The position numbers and the translations under genes are program-made. From positions 1 through 64,000 of the forward strand of contig CAZGCI010000003.1 in the NCBI GenBank assembly GCA_964524185.1: a DNA stretch of 64,000 bases. The letters are read 5' to 3'. The notes below the pieces were generated by a model, which did not search any database, was not told the origin of the DNA, and saw only the letters and a list, made by a program, of their open reading frames with translations. This DNA is from Thiohalocapsa sp964524185 (GTDB lineage: Bacteria; Pseudomonadota; Gammaproteobacteria; Chromatiales; Chromatiaceae). Shown in pieces: positions 16,753-25,708 of this stretch (positions are counted from its first letter, which is position 1; every line of letters starts with the position of its first letter).

Positions 16753-16866
16753 GTTTTCGACGCCGCGTCGTGTGCCAGCATCCGGCGGAGAGAAGGGCCG
16801 AGGGCCAAGGGTCGAGGCGCAACCGCTGTCGCCATGGATACGAATTCGCGCCTCGGTCCTTGGCCG
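16753..16866. repeat. Dispersed intergenic repeat, copy B (inverted relative to copy A)
   Basis: Read on the minus strand, this block runs GGCCAAGG, GGTTGCGCCTCGA, CCGCCGGATG, CTGGCACACGACGCGGCGT and GAAAACT, in the same order as copy A. The 19-bp core is exact. On the plus strand its GGGCCGAGGGCC start and CGCTG...TTGGCC end resemble copy D (45778-45891). Confidence 0.65.
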
Positions 16867-17024
16867 GTGAACGACCCGCTTGCGCGGGGGCGATTCGTCC
16901 CTTTTTGGTCCCGGGCAGCGCCGCGTTAGACCCTAGGCCCCAGCCAGTGAATAGCCTGCTGCCCCGTGCGGCCGACCCGGCTCCGCCCGTCGGTCTGAGG
17001 CAGTGCCTCGCTAAACCCCGGCGC

Positions 17025-17420
17025 TCAGTTGTTGCGCTGTGCCAGCAGATCCTTGAGTGCCCGCAACAGGTCGGTTTCAGTGATGATGCCAACCAGGTGA
17101 CCGCCGCCGTTATCGGAGACGGGCAGGCAGCCGATATGGTCGTCCATCATGCGCTCAACTGCGGCGCTGAGGTCTGCGTCCGGCGCGATGGTGGTCACCG
17201 GATGGTGCATGATCTCACCGATCTCCGCCGGTGCTTCCTTGAAGAAGCGGGCCGCCAACTGTAGGTCGCGACGCGCCACAAGGCCCGCGCAGTTGCCGGC
17301 GGCGTCCAGCACCGGCAGGTGGTGGAGATTCTTCTCCTCCATGACGCTGAAGGCCTGCTGATAGTCAGCACCAGTGTCGATGGTGACGGGCGCTGGGCTC
17401 ATGTAGTCGCGGACTTGCAT
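17025..17420 (-). CDS. Tandem CBS-domain protein
   Basis: A 131-residue stand-alone pair of CBS domains (about 1-60 and 70-125), with the motifs VRDYMSPAPVTI, HHLPVLD, GLVARRDL and IGCLPVSD, LVGIITETDLL. Such proteins bind adenine nucleotides and act as energy sensors, or regulate other proteins; no partner gene is adjacent. AGGAGC is seven bases upstream of ATG 17420. The frame extends upstream without homology, so the short form is chosen. Confidence 0.88.
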   Translation of the reverse strand: MQVRDYMSPAPVTIDTGADYQQAFSVMEEKNLHHLPVLDAAGNCAGLVARRDLQLAARFFKEAPAEIGEIMHHPVTTIAPDADLSAAVERMMDDHIGCLPVSDNGGGHLVGIITETDLLRALKDLLAQRNN

Positions 17421-17907
17421 TGCAGAAGCTCCTGTTGGTGATGAACCGCTCGTCCGGCGGGCCTGATATTGCCTCCAGCATGCGGCAAGCCGATCGCGTT
17501 GAGAAGTGCTGCCGATCAAACAAGCGTCCGAGTCGACGGTGAGACCCGTTGCGCATGGGTTTTCGGGAAAGCGAGGTGTGTCGCTCGTGCCCGAGCGCAA
17601 GGCACGACGACACGTCATCCTCTCATAGCGCAGTTGGGCGGTCGTCAGGGTGCGTCCCGCCCGGTCGTTCGCGCTTTGCCCCATCACCACAGCGCCATGA
17701 CCACCGGGCGTCCGATGCGCGGCCGTTCCGCTGCGAATGCCGGATCATGGTGCGCGAGCACGGCCCTCGCAACGTTCAGCGACGCGTCAGCCGTCCGCGC
17801 ACGACCGGACACCGGGTGTCCGCAGACAGGGCGCAGATACTTGGGTTAGCATGCGGCGCAAGCAGCAGTGACGGCTTTCCCATCACCGGAGCGGAGGCAA
17901 GACACCA
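17421..17907. other. Intergenic region without a recognisable gene
   Basis: No coding sequence can be supported. A 28-bp stretch at 17630-17657 (GCAGTT...CGGTCGTCAGG) recurs with three mismatches at 21863-21890, again intergenic. Confidence 0.5.
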
Positions 17908-18114
17908 ATGGCTCGCGGCATCCAACTGAAACAACTCACCGACGCGGACCTCGGCTACCTGGGATTGCCGCCGGACACCCTGCAAGGCGGCCTCGATCTC
18001 GCCGGCGCCGAGGTGGCGCCCGTGGATACGGTAGCCATCGCCCGTGAAGTCAGGGAAACGCTGGAGGTGGTGTTCGACATCCTCACGGAGGCTCTCCCCC
18101 GAGCGCGCGACTGA
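17908..18114 (+). CDS. Small hypothetical protein
   Basis: A 68-residue ORF starting MARGIQLKQLTDADLGYLGLPPDTL and ending in an amphipathic helix. GGAGG lies about 12 bases upstream. It has no signal peptide, membrane segment or recognised domain. Its composition is plausible for a folded acidic protein, but I cannot name a family. It stands alone between two noncoding stretches. Confidence 0.45.
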   Translation: MARGIQLKQLTDADLGYLGLPPDTLQGGLDLAGAEVAPVDTVAIAREVRETLEVVFDILTEALPRARD

Positions 18115-18386
18115 CAGGTCGTAACGCGATGGGCGCCCTGCTGTGCGCGCCCACAGCCTTCAACAGGGCGGGCCTGCCGCCCTACCCCGCGGGCACGGCG
18201 CTAACGGGCCCCAAAAAAAGACCGCCTCGGCAGGGTGTGTTCCGCCGGGCGGCCAACTGGCTTGCTGCCCAGAAATCGCTTGCGCAGTCGCGTGCTAAGA
18301 CGCCTCTGGTCACCCGGTTGTAGGCTTCCTGCAACGCCGCCGGGCGCAGCGGTCCGTAGGCGGCCGGCGCGCTGCGTTACAAGTGC

Positions 18387-18515
18387 TCAGTCCGTGTTGC
18401 TCTCTTGAGTGTCCCTGCAGCGCAGCCGCTCGTTTTTTCGGCTGACTGTGACCATCACCGCGACGCTCAAGAGCGCAGCCACCAAACCACTCATTGTCAA
18501 CGCGTCGAAACTCAT
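18387..18515 (-). CDS. Tiny single-pass membrane protein, MSFD family member 1
   Basis: A 42-residue ORF: MSFDALTMSGLVAALLS continues into a hydrophobic helix (about residues 8-24) and a basic/polar tail. AGAGG stands seven bases before the ATG. Its first 17 residues share MSFD-L-GL-AL-S with another tiny ORF at 36513-36629, which also has a good ribosome-binding site. Two independent ORFs with the same start, hydrophobic segment and charged tail argue that both are translated. Function unknown. It could be a small subunit or regulator of a membrane complex. It is divergent from the OmpR-like gene. Confidence 0.55.
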   Translation of the reverse strand: MSFDALTMSGLVAALLSVAVMVTVSRKNERLRCRDTQESNTD

Positions 18516-18928
18516 CGTACTGCCTCTGTTTCTTGCAAGTGCGGTAGTCTTGAAGGCGCGGCGATTGCTCGGCGAACGCCTGCGGGGCAAGCTGCCCCGA
18601 CCGGGTTTGCGACACACAGCTGCCGCTCTCGTCGGCGGCGCAAAAAACCGCAGACGGAGACTGTTGCCGGCTGGATCAAGTGGCGTTTGATCGACGGCTG
18701 CGCGCGGATGTTGGTGTGCTGAAGCCCGGCCTTGGGTCATCGATGGAAACCTTGTGCGATGCTCGACATTATGGATACGTGGGCGTCCCAAGGTATTTCC
18801 TCATATACTGATATTGTGACAACTTGTTACAGGTGGCGGCCTGACCACCCTTTGCCGGTCGGAGCCGGAAGCGTCTGACAGAACCAGCAACACACGACCG
18901 CTATCCGCACCCGACATGACCTAACACC
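18516..18928. other. Regulatory region upstream of the OmpR-like gene
   Basis: No gene is evident. It contains the 17-bp palindrome at 18815-18831 near the regulator gene and, further left, the presumed promoter region of the tiny membrane protein on the minus strand. Confidence 0.5.
18815..18831. promoter_or_regulatory. 17-bp palindromic operator candidate
   Basis: TGTGACAACTTGTTACA has the symmetric form TGTNACAANTTGTNACA and lies 98 bp upstream of the response-regulator start codon in an AT-rich patch. It is not a standard CRP or FNR site. Autoregulation or control by another dimeric repressor is an inference. Confidence 0.45.
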
Positions 18929-19648
18929 ATGCCCGCCCCAGAAGGCCCGACCCATGTGCTTGTCGTCGACGACGATGCCTCGCTCCGTGAGCTGCTCACG
19001 GTTTACCTGCGCCAAGCGGGCTACGAGGTGAGTGGGGTCGAAGACGGTCAGGCGATGTTCGCGTGGCTCGAGGAGCACGAGGCGGATCTGGTGATCCTGG
19101 ATCTGATGCTGCCCGGGGAAGATGGGCTGACCCTGGCGCGGCGCCTGCGGACCAAGGACGACACGCCTATCATCATGCTCTCCGCCCGCGGTGAGGACAT
19201 CGACCGCATCGTGGGCCTCGAGGTCGGCGCCGACGACTATCTGGCCAAACCGTTCAACCCGCGCGAGCTCCTGGCCCGGATCCGCGCAGTGCTGCGCCGC
19301 CGCGCGCCAGCGGCTGAGGCCGGCGCAGCGGATACCTTTACCTTCGGCCCCTACCGGCTGGACATCACCGCCCGCCAGCTGACCCGCGACGGTGAGCCCG
19401 TCACGCTCACTGGCAGCGAATTCGACCTGCTGCGCATTTTCGTCGAGCACCCCAATAAGATGCTGCACCGCGATCGGCTGCTGGATCTGCTCAAAGGCTA
19501 TGAGCGCAACCCCTTCGACCGCAGCATCGATGTGCAGGTGGCGCGGCTGCGGGCGAAAGTGGAGCCGACGAAGAAGCAGCCCATCTACATTCGCACCGTT
19601 TGGGGCCGCGGCTACATCTTTACCCCCCAGGCCGAGGGCCCTGCCTAG
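18929..19648 (+). CDS. OmpR-family response regulator
   Basis: The 239-residue product has a receiver domain with acidic pocket D14/D15, phosphoacceptor D58 in VILDLM and the conserved Lys in LAKPF. A winged-helix DNA-binding domain ends in DVQVARLRAKVE and TVWGRGYIF. It is closest in style to OmpR itself (loop GEDIDRIVGLEVGADDYL, LTGSEFDLL). The histidine kinase gene follows within 10 bp. Targets cannot be inferred; osmotic or envelope genes are likely. The symbol ompR is plausible but not proven. Confidence 0.9.
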   Translation: MPAPEGPTHVLVVDDDASLRELLTVYLRQAGYEVSGVEDGQAMFAWLEEHEADLVILDLMLPGEDGLTLARRLRTKDDTPIIMLSARGEDIDRIVGLEVGADDYLAKPFNPRELLARIRAVLRRRAPAAEAGAADTFTFGPYRLDITARQLTRDGEPVTLTGSEFDLLRIFVEHPNKMLHRDRLLDLLKGYERNPFDRSIDVQVARLRAKVEPTKKQPIYIRTVWGRGYIFTPQAEGPA

Positions 19649-19657
19649 GTCAAGCCC

Positions 19658-21136
19658 GTGCGCTCCCTGCTGCCTTCGTCGCTCTTCGCGCGGGTCCTCC
19701 TGACGCTGGTCCTCACCTTCGGCAGCTTCGCGCTCATCACATTCTTCACCGTCGTCTACTACGCCCTCTTCCCGGTGGTGCAACGCTCCACCGCAGACGT
19801 CGCTGCCCTCATGGAGCTCTCGGCGCGCACACTGGTGCAGTTGCCGGTGGACATGCGCAGCGAGTATCGGTTCAAGCTGCTAGAGGACTACCAGCTGTGG
19901 CTCCGCACCGAGGAAGAGGCACCCGACAACCTGCGGTACTACTTCTTCCCGTATGTGCTGCGCCTGAGCCAAGCGCTGAGCGAGCGCACCGGTACCCACG
20001 TGCAGATGCAGAGCAACGTCATCGACGGCAAGCGTTGGTTCTGGGCGGACTTTGACACGCAACACGGGCGTGTCTGGACCGGCTTTCCGCGGGATCGCAT
20101 CAATACCAAGCCGCTGGAGGGGGTCTTCATCATCTCCACGCTGGCGATGCTGCTACTGGTGGTGACGGCCTCGGTACTGGCCCGGCGCATCACCTCGCCG
20201 CTCACCCGCCTCGCCCGCGCTGCCGAGGAGGTGGCCAAGGGGCGCTCGCCGGAGCCCCTGCCGGAGAGCGGTCCGCGGGAGCTCGCCAATCTTGCCCGAC
20301 AGTTCAACGAGACCAGCCAACAGGTCCGCGAGCTGCTAGCGGACCGAACCGTGCTGCTGGCGGGCATCTCCCACGACCTGCGCACGCCGTTGACACGTCT
20401 ACGATTGGCACTCGAAATGCTGCCGCGGCAGACGGACCCGGCGCTCAAGGCCCGCATGGAGCGGGACTTGGAAGAAATGAACGATCAAATCAGCCAAGCG
20501 GTGGAGCTCGGCAGCACCCTCGGCGCGGGCGAGCCGCAAACGCTCGACGTCGGAACCCTCATCGGCGAGGTGGTGGGATCGCGTCCGCGCATCGTCTGGC
20601 ACCCCGTCCGCCACTGTGTTCAGTCGGTGAATGCACTGGCCCTGCGGCGCATCCTCGGCAACCTCATCGAGAACGCCCTGCGCTACAGCCAGGCCGCGGT
20701 GGAGGTGCGGCTCGACTGCAACCAACCCGCGGCGGTCATTCGCGTGCTCGACCGCGGTCCCGGCATCCCGGAGGCGGACCGCGAAGCAGTGTTCCGGCCC
20801 TTTTTTCGGTTGGAGGGCTCACGCAACCGCCGCACCGGCGGCTCCGGACTCGGCCTCGCCGTAGCGCGCCAGCTCGCCGTCGCCAACGAGATGGAAATCC
20901 AGCTAAGCAGCCGCGTCGGTGGCGGCACCGTGGCCAGCGTGCGCCTGCCGCCGGAACAGGATGAGGTGCCCGACACGCATTTGGGGCGCTCGGCGGAGCC
21001 GCCGCTCCACGCGACGCCCGAAGCGCCGACGGCGGCACCGCAGGACACGCAGCCGCCGAAGCCGCCTGCGACCGCAACAACAACGCCGCACGGGCGTCGC
21101 AAGCACGACCTTCCGCATCAAGACGCCAGCTCCTGA
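19658..21136 (+). CDS. EnvZ-like sensor histidine kinase
   Basis: The 492-residue membrane kinase has helices at about 8-35 and 152-172 flanking a periplasmic domain of about 115 residues. A HAMP segment follows, then the H-box GISHDLRTPLTRLR with phosphoacceptor H239, an N-box NLIENALRYS and G-boxes DRGPGIP and GSGLGLAVA. This matches EnvZ layout and pairs with the upstream OmpR-like regulator. GTG 19658 is the start. The C-terminal 55 residues are a Pro/Thr-rich low-complexity tail not usual in EnvZ. Confidence 0.9.
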   Translation: MRSLLPSSLFARVLLTLVLTFGSFALITFFTVVYYALFPVVQRSTADVAALMELSARTLVQLPVDMRSEYRFKLLEDYQLWLRTEEEAPDNLRYYFFPYVLRLSQALSERTGTHVQMQSNVIDGKRWFWADFDTQHGRVWTGFPRDRINTKPLEGVFIISTLAMLLLVVTASVLARRITSPLTRLARAAEEVAKGRSPEPLPESGPRELANLARQFNETSQQVRELLADRTVLLAGISHDLRTPLTRLRLALEMLPRQTDPALKARMERDLEEMNDQISQAVELGSTLGAGEPQTLDVGTLIGEVVGSRPRIVWHPVRHCVQSVNALALRRILGNLIENALRYSQAAVEVRLDCNQPAAVIRVLDRGPGIPEADREAVFRPFFRLEGSRNRRTGGSGLGLAVARQLAVANEMEIQLSSRVGGGTVASVRLPPEQDEVPDTHLGRSAEPPLHATPEAPTAAPQDTQPPKPPATATTTPHGRRKHDLPHQDASS

Positions 21137-21230
21137 GGGCGCCGTCTCAGCCCTTTTCGGCGGCCTAAAGGCGCGCTGTTAATGCGGTTGACGCCCGCCC
21201 GGCACCTACCTACATTTCGCCCAATCGCCA

Positions 21231-21254
21231 CCCGGCGGGCCCCGACCCGCCGGG
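21231..21254 (+). repeat. GC-rich hairpin after the kinase gene
   Basis: CCCGGCGGG and CCCGCCGGG form a perfect 9-bp stem with a six-base loop, 95 bp after the kinase stop. There is no T-run, so a terminator role is uncertain. Confidence 0.45.
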
Positions 21255-21324
21255 CGGTGAGCGTAAATCCCATAAACCCACCGCCCATCGAATGATCCCG
21301 AGCACCGCTGCACAGGGGGAGACT

Positions 21325-21789
21325 ATGCTGCAACCCGGCGATCCGGCACCGCCCTTCTCGCTACCCGACGCGGATATGGAGCGCGTGGACATTACGCGTT
21401 TATGGGGGGAGCGCCACATCGTGCTCTGCTTTTACCCAAAGGACGACACCCCCGGCTGCACCATGGAAGCGCTGGAATTCACTGACCTACACGAAGACTT
21501 CGCTGCGGCAGGGGCTGACATTGTCGGCATCAGTCGCGACACCTGCGCCAGCCATGGGGCCTTTCGCGATAAGTATGGGCTCAGCGTGACGCTCCTGGCG
21601 GACACGGACGGCGACGTGTGCGATGCCTACGGGGTTTGGCGCGAGAAGGAGAAGAATGGCGTCAAAAAGATGGGCATCGTTCGCTCGACCTTCATCGTCG
21701 GCCGCAACGGCGTTATTCGCCACGCGCTTTACGACATCAAGCCGAAGGGCCATGCCGCCCAGGTGTTGGGGCTCGTCCGCGATCTCTGA
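21325..21789 (+). CDS. bcp: Peroxiredoxin, Bcp/PrxQ type
   Basis: A 154-residue thioredoxin-fold peroxidase that reduces H2O2 and organic peroxides. The peroxidatic cysteine is C45 in DTPGCTMEA. The resolving cysteine normally five residues later is Leu50, so it would act as a 1-Cys enzyme or use another cysteine (C35, C74 or C99). Other family blocks are FYPKDDTPGCT, VGISRD, LLADTDG and RSTFIVGRNG. GGGGGA lies about five bases before ATG 21325; an earlier in-frame ATG lacks a ribosome-binding site. Confidence 0.92.
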   Translation: MLQPGDPAPPFSLPDADMERVDITRLWGERHIVLCFYPKDDTPGCTMEALEFTDLHEDFAAAGADIVGISRDTCASHGAFRDKYGLSVTLLADTDGDVCDAYGVWREKEKNGVKKMGIVRSTFIVGRNGVIRHALYDIKPKGHAAQVLGLVRDL

Positions 21790-22241
21790 GCCGCGCCGCA
21801 ATCGCTGCACGCTGCGGCGATCGCAGTCACGAGCATTTTTGCCCTCAGCCACCCTAAAAGGAGCAGTTAGACGGTCGTCAGGCTGCGTCCAGCGTGGCGT
21901 CCAGTAAACGTCGGGCTGAGGCCACGCCTCGCTCCCTGAACAACGGCCCTGCGTCGCATCGCCCCGCACCACCGCAACGTCGCCACGGGGCTCTCGCGTG
22001 CAGGGACCCGGCGGCTGACGCGTCGGCAGCGCCCTAGATTGCTTAACAGCGCCAGATGCTTGCCCATGCGGCGAGCTTCTGACGGCCCCTCGTACGCTCG
22101 CCACTGGCGCGTCCAAAGGCTGCGACGCAACGGTTGGCGCAAGCGCCCGTAGTGCGGCCGCGAGGCGCGACCCGATGCCCCGTTCCATCAGCGTGCGCGG
22201 CCCGTTATCGTAGCGGGTCGAAACGGGTCGCGAGGTCAAAC
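21790..22241. other. Intergenic region before the hybrid kinase
   Basis: No gene is supported in these 452 bases. The stretch at 21863-21890 repeats 17630-17657 (25 of 28 identical). Confidence 0.5.
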
Positions 22242-24653
22242 GTGAAGCTCCGCTACTACATCCTGCTGCTGCTGCTGCTGTTCGGTCTGGCACCCTTGAT
22301 CATCGCGGTGCTCATCAACCTGCCCTTGGTGCTGGACCGCACCGCGATGTTCTACCAGAAGGCGTACCTGCAAAACCTGCGGGCCGACTTCCGCGACTTG
22401 GATCAGCACCTGGCGAGCCGCGACGAGATGATCCGCCTGCTCGCCAAGCTGCCCGAGCCTGGCGTAATCCTGGGCGAGACCGGCCAAGAGGACGCAACCG
22501 ACCGCGCGCGGGCCCGTTACACGGGCTGGATCAATCAGATGCTGCCGGATCAGCTCGACGTGATCCAGATCCTATTCCTAGACGCCGAGGGCAACGAGCG
22601 CTTCTGGTTGCGCCGCGACCCACAAACCGATGCATGGGAGCCCGCCGCGCTGCCGCCGGAGCCGCCGAGTCGCGGCTTCGTCAACGCGGGTATCAAACTG
22701 AAGCCAGGGGAGGTCATCGTGAGCCGCATCCGCATCAACCCCTACGCAGCCACAGAAGATCCGCGCCAGCTCATGACGCTGCAGCTCGCGAGCCCGGTGG
22801 GCGAGCTCGGCGGCGCCAACGGCCTGCCGCCGGGCCTGCTGCTCATGACCATCGACGTCGGTGGGTTAGCAGAGTATTACCGCGACACCCTCTGGGTCAC
22901 CAACGACGGTAGCTATGTCCGCCCGGGCGAGCCCCTGAGCGAGACCGCCACCGCGTTCCGCGACTTTGCAGGACTAGAGCAGATCTTCGCAGAAGCCAAG
23001 CTCGCCTTGTGGAAAAACCCGAGCGGCCCGCCCCTGCTCTGGGTGCCCATGTTCCTGACGGAAGAGGGCGTGCCCCTGTGGGTGGGCCGGCCCGTGGACC
23101 CCTCTCCCATCGAGCAGTTCCGCGACGCGCTGATGGGCCGCGTCCTGTCCATCATCCTGGTGTTGGTGCTGATGGTGCTGCTGATCGCCCGTTGGCTTGC
23201 AAACCGCGCCGAGCGATTCGGCCAGGAGCTCACCAGCGGAGTAGAGTCCATCCTGCGCGACAGCGAGCCCAAGCGTTTCGACTGGCAGGGACCGCAAGAG
23301 GTGCGCGCGCTCGGCCGCCAGTTGAACGCGCTCGCGCGTAACCATGCCGAGCACATTGCCACCGAGCGCGAGCACACCCGCGAGCTGGAGCAATCCAACC
23401 GCTACAAGTCGGAGTTCTTGGCCAACGTGAGCCATGAACTGCGCACGCCGCTGAACTCGATCTTGCTGCTGTCGAAGATGCTCGCCGCGCAGGAGTCCGG
23501 TCTTGACCACGAACAGCGCCGGCAAGCCCAGGTCATCAACGAGGCCGGCCGCGACCTGCGCACCATGATCGACAATATCTTGGATATTTCCCGTATCGAG
23601 GCGGGTCCGGTGACCGTGAGCCTCGAATGGGTGGACCTGGCGCCCATGCTCGCGGAGCTCGCCGAAATGATGCGCCCGCCCATGACCCAAAAGGGGCTGG
23701 CGCTGCACCTGGACATCGCCGCCGACGCGCCGGAGCGAGCCTACACGGACCGCGGGAAACTGCGCCAGATCCTGAAGAACTTCCTCTCCAACGCCGCGAA
23801 GTTCACCGATACCGGCACGGTCACCATCGCCGTGACGCCAGGCACGGCGACACGCCCGCTCGCCATTACGGTGGTGGACACGGGGATTGGCATCCCACCC
23901 GGCAAGGAGGACATCATCTTCGAGGCCTTTCAGCAGGCCGACGGCTCTACCCGCCGGCGCTACGGCGGCACCGGCCTCGGGCTCTCCATCAGCCGCGAGC
24001 TGGCGCAGTTGCTCGGCGGGGAGATCACGGTCGAGAGCACACTCGGTGAAGGCTCACGCTTCACGCTGCGCCTGCCGTTGGCCCTGGACCCCGCACAGTT
24101 GGACGCGGTGGAAATCTTGGAGCACCGCTCCGCACCGAGCCGTCTGGACAAGGCTGCCGAATCGACGACCACAGCGCCTCGCGCAGCGACGCCGGCATCG
24201 CCGCCCGAGGCGCCAGCTCCGGCGTCGCCGCTCTCCCCCAACAGCGCGCGTTGGGTGCTGCTGGTGGAGCGGGACGTGAAATGTTTGGTGACGGCCACAT
24301 CCGAACTCGAGGCCATGGGGGTGCGCGTGCAGACGGCAGCCGACGCGGATGAGGCCCTGGAGACCCTGGCGGAAGAGCGCGACTGCGCGCTCGTGCTGCT
24401 CGCCGCTTCGGCATCAGCGGAAGAAAGCTGTGCTAGGATCAAGCAGATAAACGCCGAGGCTTCCGGCGCTCGCCCCCCGGTCTTCATCGTCGGTGACCTC
24501 GATGAGCCACAACGCGAGCATTGCCGGGCGGCCGGCGCCGAAGGGTTCCTCCCCAAACCGCTCGGGCGCACCGCCATGGCGGACATTCTGGAACAGGCGC
24601 TGGCAACGGCGCCGAGTCACCCCAGCGAGGCAGCGGCACAGGACATTGCATGA
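22242..24653 (+). CDS. Hybrid sensor histidine kinase with degenerate receiver
   Basis: The 803-residue product has an N-terminal membrane helix (4-24), an extracytoplasmic sensory region of about 270 residues and a second helix near 300-320. A HAMP/coiled-coil segment follows, then the H-box NVSHELRTPLNS with phosphoacceptor H398, the N-box ILKNFLSNAAKFT and G-boxes VDTGIGIP and GTGLGLSIS. A C-terminal receiver-like domain (about 665-795) lacks the phospho-accepting Asp (VLLAAS at that strand) but keeps the Lys in LPKPLG. GAGGT precedes the GTG start. The stop overlaps the next gene's ATG, so kinase and REC-PAS protein are co-translated. The ligand is unknown. Confidence 0.88.
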   Translation: MKLRYYILLLLLLFGLAPLIIAVLINLPLVLDRTAMFYQKAYLQNLRADFRDLDQHLASRDEMIRLLAKLPEPGVILGETGQEDATDRARARYTGWINQMLPDQLDVIQILFLDAEGNERFWLRRDPQTDAWEPAALPPEPPSRGFVNAGIKLKPGEVIVSRIRINPYAATEDPRQLMTLQLASPVGELGGANGLPPGLLLMTIDVGGLAEYYRDTLWVTNDGSYVRPGEPLSETATAFRDFAGLEQIFAEAKLALWKNPSGPPLLWVPMFLTEEGVPLWVGRPVDPSPIEQFRDALMGRVLSIILVLVLMVLLIARWLANRAERFGQELTSGVESILRDSEPKRFDWQGPQEVRALGRQLNALARNHAEHIATEREHTRELEQSNRYKSEFLANVSHELRTPLNSILLLSKMLAAQESGLDHEQRRQAQVINEAGRDLRTMIDNILDISRIEAGPVTVSLEWVDLAPMLAELAEMMRPPMTQKGLALHLDIAADAPERAYTDRGKLRQILKNFLSNAAKFTDTGTVTIAVTPGTATRPLAITVVDTGIGIPPGKEDIIFEAFQQADGSTRRRYGGTGLGLSISRELAQLLGGEITVESTLGEGSRFTLRLPLALDPAQLDAVEILEHRSAPSRLDKAAESTTTAPRAATPASPPEAPAPASPLSPNSARWVLLVERDVKCLVTATSELEAMGVRVQTAADADEALETLAEERDCALVLLAASASAEESCARIKQINAEASGARPPVFIVGDLDEPQREHCRAAGAEGFLPKPLGRTAMADILEQALATAPSHPSEAAAQDIA

Positions 24654-25546
24654 CAGCTGGCACGACACAGGCTACCGGCTACAAAATCCTGATCGTCGAT
24701 GATCATGAACACAATCTGTATACGCTGCGCACGCTGATCCAGAAGCACCTCGGTGCCAACGTCCTGGAAGCGTCCTCGGGGCGAGCGGCCATCGATGTCA
24801 CGCTCGAGCACCGCGACATCGATCTGATCATCCTCGACGTACAAATGCCGGAGATGGACGGCTTTCAAACCGCGTCGCTGCTGAAACTGCGTAAGCGCAC
24901 TCGGGACATCCCCATCATCTTCCTCACGGCCGCCTTCAAGTCGGAGGAGTTCCAGCAGCGCGGCTTTGCCGTCGGCGCTGTGGATTACCTGCTAAAGCCC
25001 ATCGACGACAATCTGCTGATCAACAAGATCAGCACCTACTTTCGGCTGATCGCCAAGGAGCGCGCACTCAACATCGCGCTGGAAGAGAAGGTTGCCGAGC
25101 GCACACGGGAGTTGGAGCAAGCCCGGCAGTATCTGGAAAACATTGTTGCCTACATGGGTGAGGCACTTTTGGTGTTGGATGCCGAGGGCATCATCAAGCA
25201 AGCCAATCCCGCCGCCTGCGCGATGCTGGACTACCCTGAACCGGACCTGATCGGCCTGTCCATTGGCGACGTGTTCGAAGAGGAGGCCGACGAGGAGGCC
25301 GGCGCCTTCATGGGGACCTGGCTGGAGGCGCTCATTCGCACCGGCGCGCTGGCCAAGATCGAAGCGCGCTTCATCGCCAAGGACGGCACACGCGTGCCCA
25401 TCCTGTTCTCGCGCACCGCGGTCATGGGTGCCGAGGGCGGCATCAGCGAGATCATCTGTATCGCCAAGGATATGAGCGGCTATGTGCGGGTCGACGACGA
25501 AGCCGTCTATCGTTCCAAGAAGGCCGTGAACCGGGAGACGGTGTGA
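24650..25546 (+). CDS. REC-coiled coil-PAS response regulator
   Basis: The 298-residue protein has a receiver domain with acidic residues in IVDDHEHN, phosphoacceptor D63 in IILDVQM and the Lys in LLKPID. A coiled-coil linker (about 130-165) leads to a PAS domain (about 163-285) of the form VLDAEGIIKQANPAACAMLDYPEPDLIG. There is no DNA-binding, GGDEF or kinase output domain. Its ATG overlaps the stop of the upstream hybrid kinase, so it is the likely phosphotransfer partner, compensating for the kinase's inactive receiver. Confidence 0.86.
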   Translation: MTAGTTQATGYKILIVDDHEHNLYTLRTLIQKHLGANVLEASSGRAAIDVTLEHRDIDLIILDVQMPEMDGFQTASLLKLRKRTRDIPIIFLTAAFKSEEFQQRGFAVGAVDYLLKPIDDNLLINKISTYFRLIAKERALNIALEEKVAERTRELEQARQYLENIVAYMGEALLVLDAEGIIKQANPAACAMLDYPEPDLIGLSIGDVFEEEADEEAGAFMGTWLEALIRTGALAKIEARFIAKDGTRVPILFSRTAVMGAEGGISEIICIAKDMSGYVRVDDEAVYRSKKAVNRETV

Positions 25547-25708
25547 TGACGGTCCGGAGACTTTTGGGCAGTGCTGCGGAGACCCCGGAGTCTCGGCCGG
25601 GGGCCTGTCTGCCGGGAGTTGTCTGCTAAGAGCCTCTCGGATCCATAACGACAAAAAAAGCGACCGCTGCCCGCCCGCAAGGCGGGTGGAACCCACTAAA
25701 GGTAAGCG

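Noticed and set aside
18129..18323. 64-codon frame after the small hypothetical protein
   Set aside because: No ribosome-binding site, no family features and basic low-complexity composition.
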